Below are positions 43,953 through 53,468 of a DNA stretch of 64,000 bases, in pieces. Under the pieces are notes generated by a model. The model ran no database searches and had not been told where the DNA came from. It saw only the letters and a program-made list of their open reading frames with translations. Both the position numbers and the translations under genes were made by a program. Location of the stretch: contig BSBM01000190.1 in NCBI GenBank assembly GCA_027924585.1, positions 4,226,501 through 4,290,500 of the forward strand, written 5' to 3'. Positions within the stretch are counted from its first letter, which is position 1, and every line of letters starts with the position of its first letter. Source of the DNA: Larix kaempferi (lineage: Eukaryota; Streptophyta; Pinopsida; Pinales; Pinaceae).

Positions 43953-44542
43953 CTTCAAAGAATATTATATTTGTACTTTATTATTCCGTAGATGTTTCAT
44001 TCCTTTGTGAAGATCTTATTGTATATCCGAAGATGTTTATTCCTCCGTCGGAATGTGGTAACTTGGGTTATTAGACTTCCCTTGTGGGGGTCGGCCCTGT
44101 ATGTGTTATGTGGGTCAAAGGGTTATTAGACCACCCTAGAGGGGTCGGTCCAGTCAGTTGTAATGGGGTGTTTATCCTAGTTGTAAAGGTGGGGCTGACT
44201 TAGTTAATATAAAATACAAGTCGGAGATGTGTATAAATAGAGGAGGTGTGTTCCTCATTTAACACACACTTCACTCACTCAGAATTTAGCGCACTTGTGA
44301 GAGAGAGGTCTGCTATGGAGGAGGAGGAGCTCATGTATTTTGTTTACATATTTTTATTTAATGATCATCCATTTTGAGGAAGCTTCGCTGGGTTTTCTAC
44401 CCCATGAGGGTTTCCCAGGATAAATCTGTGTCTCTTGTGTTTATGTTGTGCTTGTTGTTTCTTCAGTGATCCTGTATATGCTATTATTGTGAAATGAAAT
44501 GTAATGCTGATATTTTCTGTCTTAGCATATTGAATCTTAACA
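43953..44542 (+). repeat. Family A LTR, 5'-truncated (Copia-6)
   Basis: Colinear with 31200-31783, starting at TTCAAAGAATATTAT and ending TCTTAACA. TATA box TATAAATAG is at 44232. It has an extra ~40 bp after the U3 repeat compared with Copia-2. Confidence 0.9.
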
Positions 44543-44554
44543 TGGTATCAGAGC
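44543..44554 (+). other. Primer-binding site (Copia-6)
   Basis: TGGTATCAGAGC follows the LTR end. Confidence 0.9.
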
Positions 44555-45552
44555 TAACCTGAAGGAAGGAAATGTATGGCCCTTACGACACTTGCTTCAC
44601 TTGCGACAATTTGAAGGTTTGGGTTTTATATAGAAAAACAAGTCATTGTAGAACTTTCCCTATAAATCAATTTTTTCGATGGTTCAAGATCTGAAAATTT
44701 TATAGGGCGTAGATAACATCCCAATGTACCTTGTATCCAAAGGACACTCTCACATTCATTGTACTTTGTGAGTTATGATCAGTACAAGTTAGGGTTTCTG
44801 CCTCTTCCAGATCTCAGTCATAATCATAAGACCTAGGAAAAAAGGTCATAACTTGGGATAGGAAGCTCCAAATTAAATTTTAGTAAAAATTGACAGGTAG
44901 TACACAGACTGTACTATCTCAGGAAATGTTTTTCAGATTGTGAAGTTGAACCAGTGACACGTGGCACGCCGTACAAGTTCGTTCTCCTGTTTTATTCCAT
45001 AAACAGGTCACGTTGCAACACTTGGCATAACTCTCTCTCAGAAAATCCAATTGAGGTCAAACCTATCGGGATGGAAATATGACAGGCCCGGCTACCACAA
45101 ACAAAGTTTTCAGACCCTATGGATTGAAAAGTTCGGCATTACAGCAGAAACAATCAGGTACATATTTCTGTCAAAACAGAATTATTTTTTGAGCACCTTC
45201 ATTCATGGCTTCCGGAATTTAGGATTTTGGAGAAAGTTGGAATTTTTGGAATCGGATTCCACGGCTGAATGCTACTGAGAAAAATCAAAATTTAGAGACC
45301 AAGATCGAATTTTTTGGTTGGGTAGAAGACCGGGCTTGATCAAACCCCAGTTCGGTATTTTGATCAGAAAGGTGGAGAATTAGGGCTTCATCAAAAGTTG
45401 GAATTCTTGAAGTCTGTGACTACGACTGGAAGATCCTCAGAAAAATAAGAGTTTAGATACTTGGATCAAACCTTTTGATTGGGAAGAAGGGTGGGCTTCA
45501 TCAAACCCTAGTTTAGGATCGTGTCCAGAAGATCTAGAAGTTTCGAAGGCAA
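44555..45552 (+). other. Copia-6 leader
   Basis: Homologous to the Copia-2 leader up to CGAAGGCAATTTTGAG, then diverges. No credible ORF is present. Confidence 0.7.
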
Positions 45553-45699
45553 TTTTGAGATCTCAAGAAGCCATGATTCAAGTCTTGTATCTAATTTGGG
45601 TTCTAAGCAATTACTGCTTGGAAAAATTTCTCATGCATATGATAGTTTTGATCTCACCCCTCCTGATTCAAAGGAGATCTCAAGAAACTGTTTTGAAAG

Positions 45700-46135
45700 T
45701 CTTAAATCTAATTTTGATTTCAAGCAAACATGTAATAGTTCTTTTTGGCATAATCTCACCCATGGTGGTTAGAAGGAGAAGACAAAAGACTATATGCACA
45801 TTCAAAAATTTGATCCTACCTCAGCTGATTCAAATCACAGGTTCAAGGATCATTCTCATACTGTTGGATTTGTTCTCATCACATTCGAACTGAAGAGCAA
45901 GTACAAACACATGCTTTTAGAGCATGATCCACTTCTTCCCAAGAAGAAGATACCTCTAGGGGTATGTTTCAAAGGCCATGTGACCTTTATTCAACTAGTC
46001 AATATTCTCTTTAGAGGATTTGAACTCTCTTTCAAAATAACAATCAAAGAGATCATGGCTCTTCAAGTATTCTATCATTTTTGGTTTCCATTCATCATAG
46101 TTGAATGGAGAAAGAAGAGGGATTCCTTATAAATA
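45700..46135 (-). pseudogene. Copia gag N-terminal remnant (element D)
   Basis: The minus-strand translation near 46095-45980 reads FNYDEWKPKMIEYLKSHDLF and then, after a frame change, NKGHMAFETYP. This is the usual start of a UBN2-type Copia gag (YxxWKxxMxxYLxSxxLW). Stops and frameshifts follow. Open frames on the plus strand over the same DNA (45521-45772, 45794-46132) have no similarity I recognise and are probably shadows. Confidence 0.5.
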
Positions 46136-46287
46136 TGAATCCATTGAAGCTGTAGAAGGCCTACAAAAACAATAGAGAATAACTGCAACTGCTACGGCTG
46201 CAAAAATGCAAAAACTACTGCACTTGAAATCTTGACAATAACCTGCAAAAAACTCTCAAGAATGGAGATAAACAATACTCTCAACAT

Positions 46288-46299
46288 GCTTTGATACCA
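46288..46299 (-). other. Primer-binding site (element D)
   Basis: The minus strand reads TGGTATCAAAGC, one base from the tRNA-iMet site, directly after the LTR end TTCACA. Confidence 0.75.
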
Positions 46300-47039
46300 T
46301 GTGAAAATCCTCATAGCAAATCTAAGAGATGATGTATAACTCACAAGAGTAATTATGATTAAGCAGGAAAATTGAAGAAGAGTGAACAAATACAGTATAA
46401 TGAGCAACATAATAATATGGTATAGTAGAACTCAGATAGAAGCAATAATACTTCACGCACACTAGTTAATTAATCACAATATGTACAAATAAATAGTACA
46501 ATGGTAGAGAGGATTCGAATGCCCAAGGTGGTAATTCGAATTAGCCTCTCAGAGTGATCATAAGATCAATAGAGTGTCATCGGAGCACAACTAGGTGTCC
46601 TAATGATCATCGTAGCACAAATGAAAGTCTTCATGATCATCAGTGGAGTCATCAATGCTCAAGTAGCTATCAACCATCAGTCAAACTGAGTCTGGTAAGT
46701 GTAACTGAGTGTAACTCAGTCTAACTGATTGTAACTGAATGTAACTGAGTGTAACTAAGTGTAACTGAGTGTAACTGGACTAGTAGGTGAAGAAGGGCGA
46801 GTTGCTTCCTAAAATCAAGGAAGAAGGGCGCATTAAGAAACTGGAGGGCTAAAAATGAATAGTGAGAAGCTCCTGGGGCTGGCTAACTGAGGGCTAGGTG
46901 CTATACTGATGACTGGGTTGCATGCAAAATGCATGCAAACCCTAGAATGCATGCAAACCGTAAAGGTGCATGCATGACTGAAAATGTAAATGATCAAACT
47001 ACTGGTGGGACTAGGATGGAGTATAGGAATATCCTAACA
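46300..47039 (-). repeat. 5' LTR of element D
   Basis: On the minus strand it starts TGTTAGGATATTCC and ends GGATTTTCACA, 740 bp. The start and end show short inverted similarity (GGATATTCC/GGATTTTC). It contains the 11-bp repeat array at 46695-46785. Only one copy is in the window, so it is supported by termini and PBS. Confidence 0.7.
46695..46785. repeat. ~11-bp GTAACTGAGT tandem repeat
   Basis: About eight copies of GTAACTGAGT or close variants lie inside LTR D. It may be a U3 enhancer-like repeat, judged only by position. Confidence 0.85.
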
Positions 47040-48126
47040 ACAACATGTCAATCATTTTGACTACATCTTCCTCATTTGAAATTAATTTGAGTAATTCATT
47101 GAGAAATTCCTATCGGTTTTCTTCAACATCTTCGTGTGCTGCTAAGTTCTGAAATATGTCAGATGCATCTTTGTACCCAGATTTTTGTTTTATAGGATTT
47201 GGGTAATCCTTTTTATCGACAATTCTAGTTATCTGTGGTTTATCTTGACCAATGTGAGTGCCTTTCCTAGTTACAATTTGCAAGTTTTCTGTACGGAGCA
47301 CATCATTTTTTGAAATACAAGATAAAACATGAAAATTCTTTTTATTATTTATTTTCTCAATCATGTTAGGGAAATCCTCTAAATAGTGATCGCCTACCGC
47401 ACACTTTGTAAAAAATTTAAGATCAGTTCTTTCCTTATACGAGAATTTTGCATGCCGATGATTCTCACTGAGACATGTGAAACATGCACCAGGTCGACCA
47501 GATCAAATATCGCGATCTCCACTTCCACGACCACGACTCTGGTATCCTCCACGTCTATTGTAGTTGTCATATCGCTGATCATACTGATGGTCATTATACC
47601 TTAGGTATCTGTCGTTCCTGTTTTAATTGTACCGGTTATTTCTTCCATCATTTCTCTCAAATCTGTTGTTTTCTCTATTTGTATCTTGATTCTACTCGAC
47701 AGAGTTTGTCTGGTACAGTGCATGATAATTTTGCCAATTTTTCAAGTTCAGATGACAATCTTCAGTTGAATGTGTATTCACTTCACAAATTTGACACCAT
47801 TTTGCCTTCTTGTTTTTCAGATTGTATGGACAATCATTTGTGGTATGGGAATCATACTGTTTACACAAGTCATAGAAGCATCTGGATTGAATAAGTTTCA
47901 CTTCTTGTCGTCGATCCTCAATTAGACAAGAATCTTAGGTATGTCCTGAAGTTTGACATGTTGTACACCATAGTTCAGGCCCTTTTAGTGGCATATTTCG
48001 GATAGCTTGCTCCATACTTTCAAGGCATTCGTCGACGTGTCTATCCATGGTGCTAGAGGGTATTCATCATCCATTTCAATTTCTAGTGCTACTTTTAGTG
48101 CATTTGTATATGTATTAACCCTTTGT
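47040..48126 (-). pseudogene. Ty3/Gypsy gag with several zinc knuckles
   Basis: One minus-strand frame, broken by about five stops, runs from 48126 (TYTNALKVALEIEMDDEYP) to the LTR of element D. Motifs in order are CTTCQTSGHT*DSC (about 47970), CFYDLCKQYDSHTTNDC (about 47880), CQICEVNTHSTEDC (about 47795, a perfect CX2CX4HX4C), an Asn/Arg/Tyr/Gly-rich stretch (RYDNYNRRGGYQSRGRGSG), CFTCLSENHRHAK (about 47485, last Cys lost) and CAVGDHYLEDFP (about 47400). This is a nucleocapsid with four to five knuckle-like units, where one or two are usual. Protease, RT and integrase are not present. Both ends are cut by Copia LTRs. Confidence 0.75.
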
Positions 48127-48725
48127 TGTTGATGTATATGTAACTTTGGAATGTATTTCATCTATGTATTTCATATATATTTATTGTACCCTTATTAGAG
48201 ATGTGTTATTCCTCTATAAGGAAGTGTCGTCATGTGGATTGACAAGTGTCGCAAGTGTGTGTACTTGTCGATGGGTTATTAGACCACCATGTGGGGTCGG
48301 CCGTGAATTATATATATTATAATGTGGATGTACCTACCTAGACAAGTCGGCCCCATAAGGTCACTGGGCAAAAAGGTTAGTATAAATAGAGATCAAAGAT
48401 CTCTATTTTATTCACTCGGAAAATTAACTCACTCTCACTCAGAAAGTGGCGCACTAGTGAGGAGGAGAATCATCTGCTACTAGGAGACTATCTCAGTGTA
48501 TTTTGGTTGTACTTTGGTTGAGCCATTGCTCTCTCTATCTCTAAGGAAGTTGTGGGGTTTTTCACCTTAGGGTTTTTCCCATAGAAACTCTATGTCTCTT
48601 GTCTCTTATGCTTTTGATTCTTGTGATGCTTGTCATATTGTGATTGTCATGCATTGATATACTGTGTATGTTATTCTCTCATCAAAGATTCTAGAGTATT
48701 GTGAATTAATGCTCAAAATTTAACA
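48127..48725 (+). repeat. 5' LTR of Copia-4 (family B)
   Basis: TGTTGATGTATATG...TTTAACA, 599 bp. TATA box is at 48381. Only one GGTTATTAGACC...GGGTCGGCC block is present, against three in Copia-3. Confidence 0.9.
48381..48389 (+). promoter_or_regulatory. LTR TATA box (Copia-4)
   Basis: TATAAATAG at 255 bp into the LTR. Confidence 0.8.
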
Positions 48726-48737
48726 TGGTATCAGAGC
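48726..48737 (+). other. Primer-binding site (Copia-4)
   Basis: TGGTATCAGAGC directly follows the LTR. Confidence 0.95.
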
Positions 48738-49299
48738 TAACCTGAGAAGAAGACATTTTGCAGTAACGAAAACTTGAGTTTCTTGTTTATTGGGTTTCTC
48801 TGCATAGATTTTTGAAAATCAGTATAGTAGATTGACTCTACTCATCAAGGCACATCTATCTGTCCAATCAGAATTCAATTCCGCGCATTTTCAGATTTGG
48901 CCCTAAAAATTAGGGTTTCCACAAAAATAGGAATTTCTGGAATCTGAAGGCACAGCTGGAATCTCCTTGCAAAATCGAAGTTTAGAGCTTTGGATCAAGA
49001 TTTTTGGCTGGGTAGATCTCCGGGAAAATCAAACCCTAATTCAGGGTTCTTCCAAGTGAACCCCAGAGGACAAAAAGGCTAATCTGAAGGGTAAAGCTTT
49101 GCTGATCTCAAATTCTGAATACACCAGGCTGATCAGCTCATCAAAGCGCATCTTTCTATCCTTTTAGAAATTTGAAATTCACATTTTAAATTTTTAGGGT
49201 TTTTTTGACAAACCCTAATCCGGGACTAGATCCAGTTTTTCAGCATTTCAAGTGGTAAGATCTAAATCTTTTCTATTTCCATTTGAAGTACTCTTTAAG
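48738..49299 (+). other. Copia-4 leader
   Basis: 562 bp, non-coding. Phrases such as AATCAAACCCTAAT match the start of the other Copia leaders, but the GT-AG segments found there are absent. Confidence 0.7.
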
Positions 49300-50200
49300 A
49301 TGTCTCACCACACCAAGCTTGAGGATAAGCTTGAAGGACCTGATAACTTCTGAGCTTGGAAGTATAGGATTGGGTTAATCCTAGAAGAGAATGAGTTGGA
49401 CTCATATGTGAAAGAAGACATCCCTATCCCAGAGGATGAAGAGGCCAAGGTATTGCATAAGAAGAACTTGGTCAAGGAAAAAAGAATCATTGTTGATTCT
49501 ATCAAAGACCATCTCATACCCCATGTGTCTTTTCTTAAGACACCCAAGGAGATGTTTGAATCTTTGACCAAGCTATTTGAAGGAAAGAACATAAATTGGA
49601 AGATGACCCTGCGGAACTAATTGAAAGGAGTAAAGTTTCAAAATGGAGAAACCATTCAATCTTATTTTTCAAGGGTCTCCCAGATCAAGGAACAACTAGA
49701 AGCAGTGGATGAAATGGTGGAGAATGGTGAAGTGGTGATGACCACTCTAAATGTCCTACCTAGGTCATGGGATTCCTTTATTCAAGGAATTTGTGCAAGG
49801 AAGAAGTTGATCTCCTTCAACAGATTGCGGGAAGAATGCTCTCAATAAGAAGCTAGACTTATAGCTCGTGAGGAAAAGATGGGAGGTGAAGATCAAGCTC
49901 TTGCATCTCACACCAAAAGAAGCAAGCCCAAGAAGGAGCACTCTCGCCACAAGAGATCCTATCAAAAGAAGGATCTAAGATGCTTCACATGCAATGAGAA
50001 AGGTCACTTTGCTTCAGATTGTCCCAAGAACAAAAGGGATAATAACAACAACTCCAGCAAGAAGAAGAAGGGAAGCAAAAGAAAGTTTCATGCTCATGCT
50101 GCCGAGGATGATAGACCTACAAAGAAGAATGCTAGGGGAGAAAGTGATGATAGTGATGTTGACTCATCAAGTGAAGAAGAGTATGTTCTAATCTCTGCTC
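49300..50200 (+). pseudogene. Gag with CCHC zinc knuckle (Copia-4)
   Basis: The start is ATG 49300 (MSHHTKLEDKLEGPDNF), chosen because the usual Copia gag entry GPDNFxAWKYRIGLIL follows at once. Capsid helices continue through LKTPKEMFESLTKLFEGKN and SFSRVSQIKEQL-like sequence. The knuckle CFTCNEKGHFASDC is at 49983-50024, followed by a Lys-rich tail and an acidic linker (DSDVDSSSEEEY). Three in-frame stops (49349, where Trp is expected, then 49618 and 49846) have no accompanying frameshift. Apart from these the protein looks complete. Confidence 0.88.
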
Positions 50201-51600
50201 TCACAGGTACTATCTCCCATGGTTGTAATGATTGGTTGATTGACAGTGGGGCTTCCAAACACATGACTAGGTTTAAGGAATCTTTTGTGAATCTATCTGA
50301 ACATGAATCACCCCATAAGGTGAAACTTGGAGATGATTATCAATACCCAATCAAAGGAAGAGGTGAAGCCTCCTACAACCTAGATTCTGGAAAATCTTTG
50401 AAGATGAAAGAAGTCCTTTATGTACCTGGGCTCAAGAAGAACTTACTCTCCATCTCTGCATTGGATGCAAAAGGTATGAGGGTTTCATTTGTGGATGGCC
50501 AAGTCCTAATGTGGCCAAAGGGTAAAACAATCGATGATGCAGTAGTGATTGGAGAGCAAGAGGGAGGTTTGTACAAATTGAAGGGACAACTTGAACATGC
50601 CATGGTGCATGAATCCATGGAGCCAAGTGAACTTTGGCATAGAAGACTTGCTCATATGCACTATAGGGAACTTCCAATTGCAAGCAAGACTGTAGAGGGT
50701 CTTCCTGAAATCAAGACCAAACATGAAGATGTTTGTAAAGGATGTGCAAAAGGTAAGAACATTAAGAAGGCTTTCCCAAGCAGTGAAAGCAAGGCAAAAG
50801 ATATCCTGGAAATCATGCACTCAAATGTATGTGGTCCTATGCCATCCAGTTCTCTTAGTGGGAATGTTTACTATGTCTCATTTATTGATGACTTCTCCAG
50901 GAAGACTTCGGTATACTTCTTGAAGAACAAAGATGAGGTGTTTGATAAGTTCAAGGAATTCAAAACCTTGATGGAGAATCAAACTGACAAGAAGATCAAA
51001 ACATTCAGATCCGACAATGGTGGAGGATTCACCTCAGGTGACTTCAAGAAGCTTTGCAGTGATTCAGGGATTAAGAGGGAGTTGACTGCTCCTTATAATC
51101 CTCAACAGAATGGAGTTGCAGAAAGGAAGAACAGAACTATCATGGAAGCAACAAGGGAAATGCTGCATGACCAAGATCTACCTATGAATCTATGGGCAGA
51201 AGCAACTAGAACAACTATATATGTGCAGAACAAAACACCCCACAAGATATTGGACAACAAGACACCAGAAGAGGTCTTTTCTAGTAAGAAACCTGAAGTT
51301 AGCCATCTCAGAATATTTGGTTGTCCAGTATAAAATCATGTCCCAAAGGAAAAGAGGACTAAACTAGATCCTTCAGGAAAGAAGGGTATCTTTGTGGGTT
51401 ACAGTGAAAGCTCAAAGGCCTACAGAATATACTTTCCAAGGTTCAAGAAGATTGATGTCAGCAGGGATGTAACATTTGATGAAAACTCAACATTCATCAA
51501 ATCAAGGAAGGCACCTATCAAAGTTTATGAAGAACCTAAGGAAACTAGATTTCAAGACACTACCATGACTAAAGCAGTTCCAGAAGTTGTTCGTGAGTTT
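50201..51600 (+). pseudogene. Protease and integrase (Copia-4)
   Basis: Protease: DWLIDSGASKHMT with catalytic Asp at about 50241, then LYVPGLKKNLLSISALDAKG. Integrase: zinc domain LWHRRLAHMHYREL...CKGCAKGK (50632-50760), and a DDE core with FIDDFSRKT (about 50884), FRSDNGGGF (about 51009) and QNGVAERKNRT (about 51109), so all three acidic residues are present. The C-terminal part has HLRIFGCPV*, with a stop at 51331 where Tyr is usual, then GKKGIFVGYSESSKAYRIYF. Frame is unbroken from gag. Only the one stop interrupts this part. Confidence 0.9.
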
Positions 51601-52616
51601 GAAGATCTGCAAGAACCTGTAGATCCACCCCGTGAGGATAACTCTCACAAGAGGAAACCTGCATGGGCTAGAGAGCTGATTCAAGATGCAGAAAGATTTG
51701 GCATTCTAGAAGAAGAACACAGATCAAAGAACAGAACCAGATCACATACCAGCTATGTTGCTTTACTCTGTAACATTATGAACAAAGAGCCTTCCAGTTA
51801 TGAAGAAGTAGCGGAAAAGAAAGAATGGAAGGATTCCATGGTTGAGGAATACCAATGAATAATGAAGAATGATGTTTGGGATGTTGTCCCAAGACCTAAA
51901 GAGAAGTCTGTTGTGACTTCTAAATGGATCTTCAAAATCAAGCATGCTGCAGATGGCAGTGTAGAGAAATAAAAGGCAAGATTCGTAGCTCGTGGCTTCT
52001 CTCAGAAAGAGGGAATAGATTATGAAGAAAATTTTGCACCTGTAGCCAGGTATACTTCCATCAGAATAGTACTTGCCCTAGCTGCAGCAATGAAATGGAA
52101 AATGCACCAGATGGATGTCAAGACTGCTTTCTTGAATGGTGTAGTTGAAGAGGAAGTATATGTGGAGCAGCCACTCAGTTTTGAAATACATGACAGGGAG
52201 TCATATGTATGCAGATTGAAAAAAGCCTTGTATGGCTTGAAACAAGGTCCCAAAACTTGGTATGGTAGGATGGATAGTTTCCTATCTAGTTTGGGCTTTA
52301 CCAAGAGTAAAGCGAATTCCAACCTTTACTACAAGGTTGAGGAAGGGAATCCTATGATTCTACTCCTGTATGTAGATGACTTATTTGTAATAGGAGATGA
52401 CAGACTGATTGCAGATACTAATAGGAAGCTTGCTGCTAAATTCGATATGAAAGATTTGGGAATGATGCACTATTTACTAGGTATGGAGGTGTGGCAGAGT
52501 ACAGGTGGGATCTTCCTTGGTCAAGGGAAGTACACAGTAGATATCCTGAAGAGATTCGGGATGATCGATTGCAAAGCCATGGCCACACCTATGGCATCGA
52601 ATCTGAAGCTTCTATG
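51601..52616 (+). pseudogene. Reverse transcriptase, 3' end missing (Copia-4)
   Basis: RT entry is IMKNDVWDVVPRPKEKSVV at about 51862, after a stop at 51856. A second stop at 51970 falls in VEK*KARFVARGFSQKEG. Core motifs are MHQMDVKTAFLNGVVEEEVY, ALYGLKQGPKTWY and the catalytic YVDD (52369-52380) in LLLYVDDLFVIG. It then runs MKDLGMMHYLLGMEVWQ to MATPMASNLKLL, where Copia-5 is inserted. Palm residues are all intact. The missing C-terminus and RNase H should be past the right edge of the window. Confidence 0.9.
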
Positions 52617-52730
52617 TGTTGAATATTGTAACTTCTAAGAATATTATATTTGTACATTATTTATTCCGGAGATGTTCCATCCCTCCGAGGTGATTCTATT
52701 ATGTATTCGGAGATGTTTATTCCTCCGAGG
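52617..52730 (+). repeat. Left end of the Copia-5 5' LTR (family A)
   Basis: TGTTGAATATTGTAAC and following sequence match the first ~110 bp of the family A LTR. The fragment stops at TCCTCCGAGG, where the Gypsy-2 LTR starts. The rest of this LTR, the PBS and the first part of the leader are missing. The leader resumes at 59596. Confidence 0.85.
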
Positions 52731-53455
52731 TGTAGCTAGGGTTTTACCCCTAGCTTGTGCAAATGAGCACCTACTAAGGAGAATGGACTCCTTAGTAGCA
52801 GTTCAGTATATTAAACTAATTAAGCTAAAACAAAAATTAAATTACTTCTAAAGCATGCATGAAACATAAACATCAAATTTAAAGAATGGCTTTTTGTATT
52901 GATATTACCTTCAATGAGAAGGTTTGATGAAGCCCTTTGCAGTGTCCAAGAGGATGCTCCAAGCTTCAAGATGCTCCTTCTCCTTCTCCAATGATGGGAA
53001 TGGGCCAAAAGTGGCTCTCAAGGTGAAAGTAGTTCAATGGTGAACTAGGGTTTCAAGAGAGATTTTGGCAGAGTAAGGGTGCTTGTGATTGTGGATATGG
53101 AATAAGGCATCTCCATCACCTATTTATAGTTTTTTGGTGGTGGAGTGCTGACCCATGGTTTTAGGAAACACATGGTTTTGTGCAGCTGTATAGGGTTTTT
53201 TCTTCCTTTTCCTCATTATTTTATATTTTTTATTCCCTTTTTAGGGGATTTTTGCTATTTTTGGAGGAAAAGGGGGTTTTTTAGCCTTTTTTTAGGCTAT
53301 TTTGAGGGTTTTGTGGCCTTTTGGAGGCATTTGAGGCCTTTTGGAGGCTTTTTAGTGGGATTTTTTGGGTTTTTAAGGGAAATATGGTAGGAAAATGGAC
53401 AAATGAGCCATATAATGTGGTAGATGAGGTAGTGAACACTTTTTGGGTGTTAACA
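52731..53455 (-). repeat. 3' LTR of Gypsy-2
   Basis: On the minus strand it starts TGTTAACACCC right after a polypurine tract and ends CTAGCTACA, 725 bp, TGT...ACA. TATA box is at 53120-53129. The part around 53200-53400 is G/T-rich on the plus strand (TTTTGGAGGC repeats). Confidence 0.8.
53120..53129 (-). promoter_or_regulatory. LTR TATA box (Gypsy-2)
   Basis: The minus strand reads CTATAAATAG, about 330 bp into the LTR. Confidence 0.7.
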
Positions 53456-53468
53456 GATTGCCCCCTGA
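53456..53468 (-). other. Polypurine tract (Gypsy-2)
   Basis: The minus strand reads CAGGGGGCAATC immediately before the LTR start TGTTAACACCC. Confidence 0.75.

Larger units (their letters stand above)
43953..45552 (+). mobile_element. Copia-6: LTR-PBS-leader fragment (family A)
   Basis: A plus-strand family A LTR missing its first ~20 bp (43953-44542), PBS at 44543-44554, and leader to about 45552. It then breaks into unrelated element D sequence. It carries no coding region. Confidence 0.8.
45553..47039 (-). mobile_element. Element D: Copia LTR, PBS and gag start, minus strand
   Basis: Reading leftward: LTR (47039-46300), PBS (46299-46288), then about 730 bp of internal DNA with a gag N-terminal remnant. 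It is truncated at 45553 by Copia-6. It interrupts the Gypsy gag at 47040, since gag coding runs straight into the LTR start. Confidence 0.65.
48127..52616 (+). mobile_element. Copia-4: near-complete Copia, family B LTR, interrupted in RT
   Basis: 5' LTR, PBS, short leader, and a gag-protease-integrase-RT polyprotein all in a single frame. It is cut at 52616 by insertion of Copia-5 (LTR start TGTTGAATATTG). The base string CTATG (52612-52616) is the expected left target duplication. The rest of RT, RNase H and the 3' LTR should lie beyond the window. It lacks the split leader of Copia-1, -2 and -5. Confidence 0.9.

Noticed and set aside
45521-46132. Two plus-strand ORFs (83 and 112 codons) after the Copia-6 leader
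   Set aside because: The opposite strand has a Copia gag start (YDEWKPKMIEYLKS) downstream of a minus-strand PBS and LTR, which explains the DNA better. The plus frames have no similarity and span the junction.
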